The translations under genes and the position numbers were made by a program. DNA of 64,000 nucleotides from Amorphochlora amoebiformis (lineage: Eukaryota; Cercozoa; Chlorarachniophyceae), in NCBI GenBank assembly GCA_054601695.1, contig BAAHQB010000045.1, positions 496,001 to 560,000 on the forward strand, written 5' to 3'. The notes beneath the pieces were generated by a model. It did no database searches. It saw only the letters and a list, made by a program, of their open reading frames with translations, and was not told the origin of the DNA. Shown piece by piece: positions 26,243 to 64,000 of the stretch; the first letter of the stretch is position 1; the number at the start of each line of letters is the position of its first letter.

Positions 26243-27063
26243 TGCCGACGGTACTTCTAGTACTTCAGAAGAGCGAGCGTCTTCACCACAACAGGCTATA
26301 CCCATGATCAGTGTTATTATTCCAGAAATTGCTAGCTACATACACCGTCGGAGAAGGCGGCGTTTATTTTCGCATTTAATCGAAGCTGCAAGTTGAATTT
26401 TATGTATTTTCCTAGTACGTCGTGAAGTTGCCAAGTGTAGGAGTAATCTAGGTAATATTGCCATCGATCATGAGCCATTTAACGGTTATAACTAGATAAG
26501 TTCCAGAAGTTAGATCTAGTAGTTTAAGTACCAAAAGCCCCAAGAATAACGACCAGATCGAACCTAAATACACATGAACAAACTTAGTAGAAGACAGAAG
26601 TAAACTGGGATAATCTAGATAATATTTACTACGGTTACGTATATATACTTCTATATGTCATGATGGTGTGGCGTTACGGTGAACTATCTAGTATCTAAGC
26701 AGCGTGATCGATCGATATTTAATCTACTTGTCTAGTTAATTCTAGTAATTCTAGAATTGTCTAGATTGTATACGTAGTTGTCCTAGATCTAGTAGATGGT
26801 GTCTATATATAGAGTTCATTTCTATCAGATTTTCGTCATTCGACGTTGATACATGACTAGTATTTCGTTATGCGGCATACTTTTATTGTATATCTACAGT
26901 CTAGACAGTGTAAAGTCAACTTCATTTTGCAGTTGTGTATCACATCTCGCATGCGCGGCGACCCGCATCTAGGGAATGCGCCGGGCCAATTGAGATCATA
27001 AAATTAATAAATTCAAACTTCAGCTCACAACCATATGCACAATTCCATCGCATCAATCTAGAC
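26243..27063. other. Convergent intergenic region between HYKK-like and PIEZO genes
   Basis: About 820 bases between two stop codons facing each other. There are no TA or GA tracts and no supported gene. The tetranucleotide CTAG recurs more than a dozen times between 26450 and 27060. Both 3' UTRs and poly(A) sites must lie here; an AATAAA-like context occurs near 27005, but I cannot assign it. Confidence 0.55.
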
Positions 27064-63013
<35,950 letters not shown>

Positions 63014-63056
63014 CTAAGTGACGGGAAAAGATATATGTATGTATATATATAATATG

Positions 63057-63105
<49 letters not shown>

Positions 63106-63146
63106 CAGTAAGGGAAACAGTCTGGTCTCTCACCTAAGTGACAGGA

Positions 63147-63206
<60 letters not shown>

Positions 63207-63291
63207 CAGTAAGGGAAACAGTCTGGTCTCTCACCTAAGTGACAGGAAGATATATATATATATTGTCTATATTATATATATACACACATAT

Positions 63292-63355
<64 letters not shown>

Positions 63356-63513
63356 CTAAGAGAGAGAGAGAGAAAGATAGAGATATATATATATAGATAT
63401 ATAGAGATAGAGGTATATAGAAGAGAAGAGAGAAAGAGAGAGATACACAATAGAGACAGATTAATTATAAGAGAGAGAGAGAGAGAGAGAGTCCCACACA
63501 CACACACACACAC

Positions 63514-63550
<37 letters not shown>

Positions 63551-64000
63551 AAGAGACATAAGGGAGATAGAGATAGAGGGACATAGAAGAGAAGAGAAAA
63601 AGAGAGAGAGAGAGAGAAGAGAGAGCGAGAAGAGAGAGAAAGGGACAGAAGAGAGAGAGAGAGAGGGACAGCGCATGTGAGAGTGTGAAAGCGCGATAAA
63701 GACAAGGAGAGAGAGAGGAAAGGCGGGAGAAGGATTGATGATTAAGCGAGACGTGTGATTAAGGTAGAGGCTGGGGATTAAGGGAACCGGAGATAGATAG
63801 AGAGAGAGAGAGAGAGAAATAGAGAGAGAGAGAAAGAGAGAGAGGGAAGGGACTGTAAGAAGGAGAGAGAGAGAGAGAGGAGGGAGGGAGAGAGAGAGAG
63901 AGGAGGGAGGGAGAGAGAGAGAGGATGAGATAGATAGGGGGAGAGAGGGAGGGCGAGATAGAGGGAACGAGAAAGAAAAGGGAGAGAGAGAGAGAGAGAG
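63014..64000. other. PIEZO intron sequence at right edge: exon-edge copies, CA and GA tracts
   Basis: Two nearly identical copies of the start of exon 62917-63013 (63104-63150 and 63204-63250), then CACACA, then (GA)n from 63360 to the window end. No exon could be supported here, so the next upstream PIEZO exon lies beyond 64000. Confidence 0.75.

Overview
This is a nuclear, protein-coding stretch of a eukaryotic, probably unicellular, genome. The evidence is spliced genes with GT-AG introns in the standard genetic code, an ER chaperone with a signal peptide, a mitochondrial outer-membrane type protein, and interstitial TTAGGG telomere arrays. The lineage cannot be fixed from the window; a protist is my inference. 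At first sight it looks like pure (TA)n, (GA)n and TTAGGG repeats, and almost every long open frame is a translation of a repeat. The genes become visible only after joining many short exons (12 to 234 nt) that sit as islands between (TA)n tracts.

I reconstructed four genes by hand from splice sites, codon phase and family motifs. (1) Minus strand, 156 to 13640: the first 24 exons (493 codons) of an ER-lumenal Hsp70-superfamily chaperone of the GRP170/HYOU1 type; its 3' half lies off the left edge. (2) Minus strand, 14563 to 15713: a complete three-exon, tail-anchored metaxin/SAM37-like protein (339 aa). (3) Plus strand, 15774 to 26242: a complete 16-exon hydroxylysine-kinase-like phosphotransferase (392 aa), starting 60 bp from the metaxin-like start, so the two are divergent. 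(4) Minus strand, 63013 down to 27064: about 73 exons (about 1,710 codons) of a PIEZO mechanosensitive channel, convergent with gene 3, with the complete C-terminal pore, cap and cytosolic tail; its 5' part lies off the right edge. No RNA gene, CRISPR array or recognisable transposon was found. The four genes have no evident shared pathway.

The striking feature is the introns. Most are (TA)n that run directly into the splice sites (donor G|GTATAT, acceptor ATATAG| or ATATCAG|). About twenty exons are accompanied by one to nine decayed copies of just their edge: the splice site plus about 25-50 nt of coding sequence, each copy set between fresh (TA)n. Copies of an exon start lie upstream in the preceding intron; copies of an exon end lie downstream in the following intron. 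Introns also carry interstitial telomere arrays, some abutting splice sites, and a roughly 45-bp element found only inside or beside those arrays. I suggest that (TA)n introns are break-prone and are repaired by local edge re-copying and telomere-repeat addition; that mechanism is inference, while the copies themselves are visible in the sequence.
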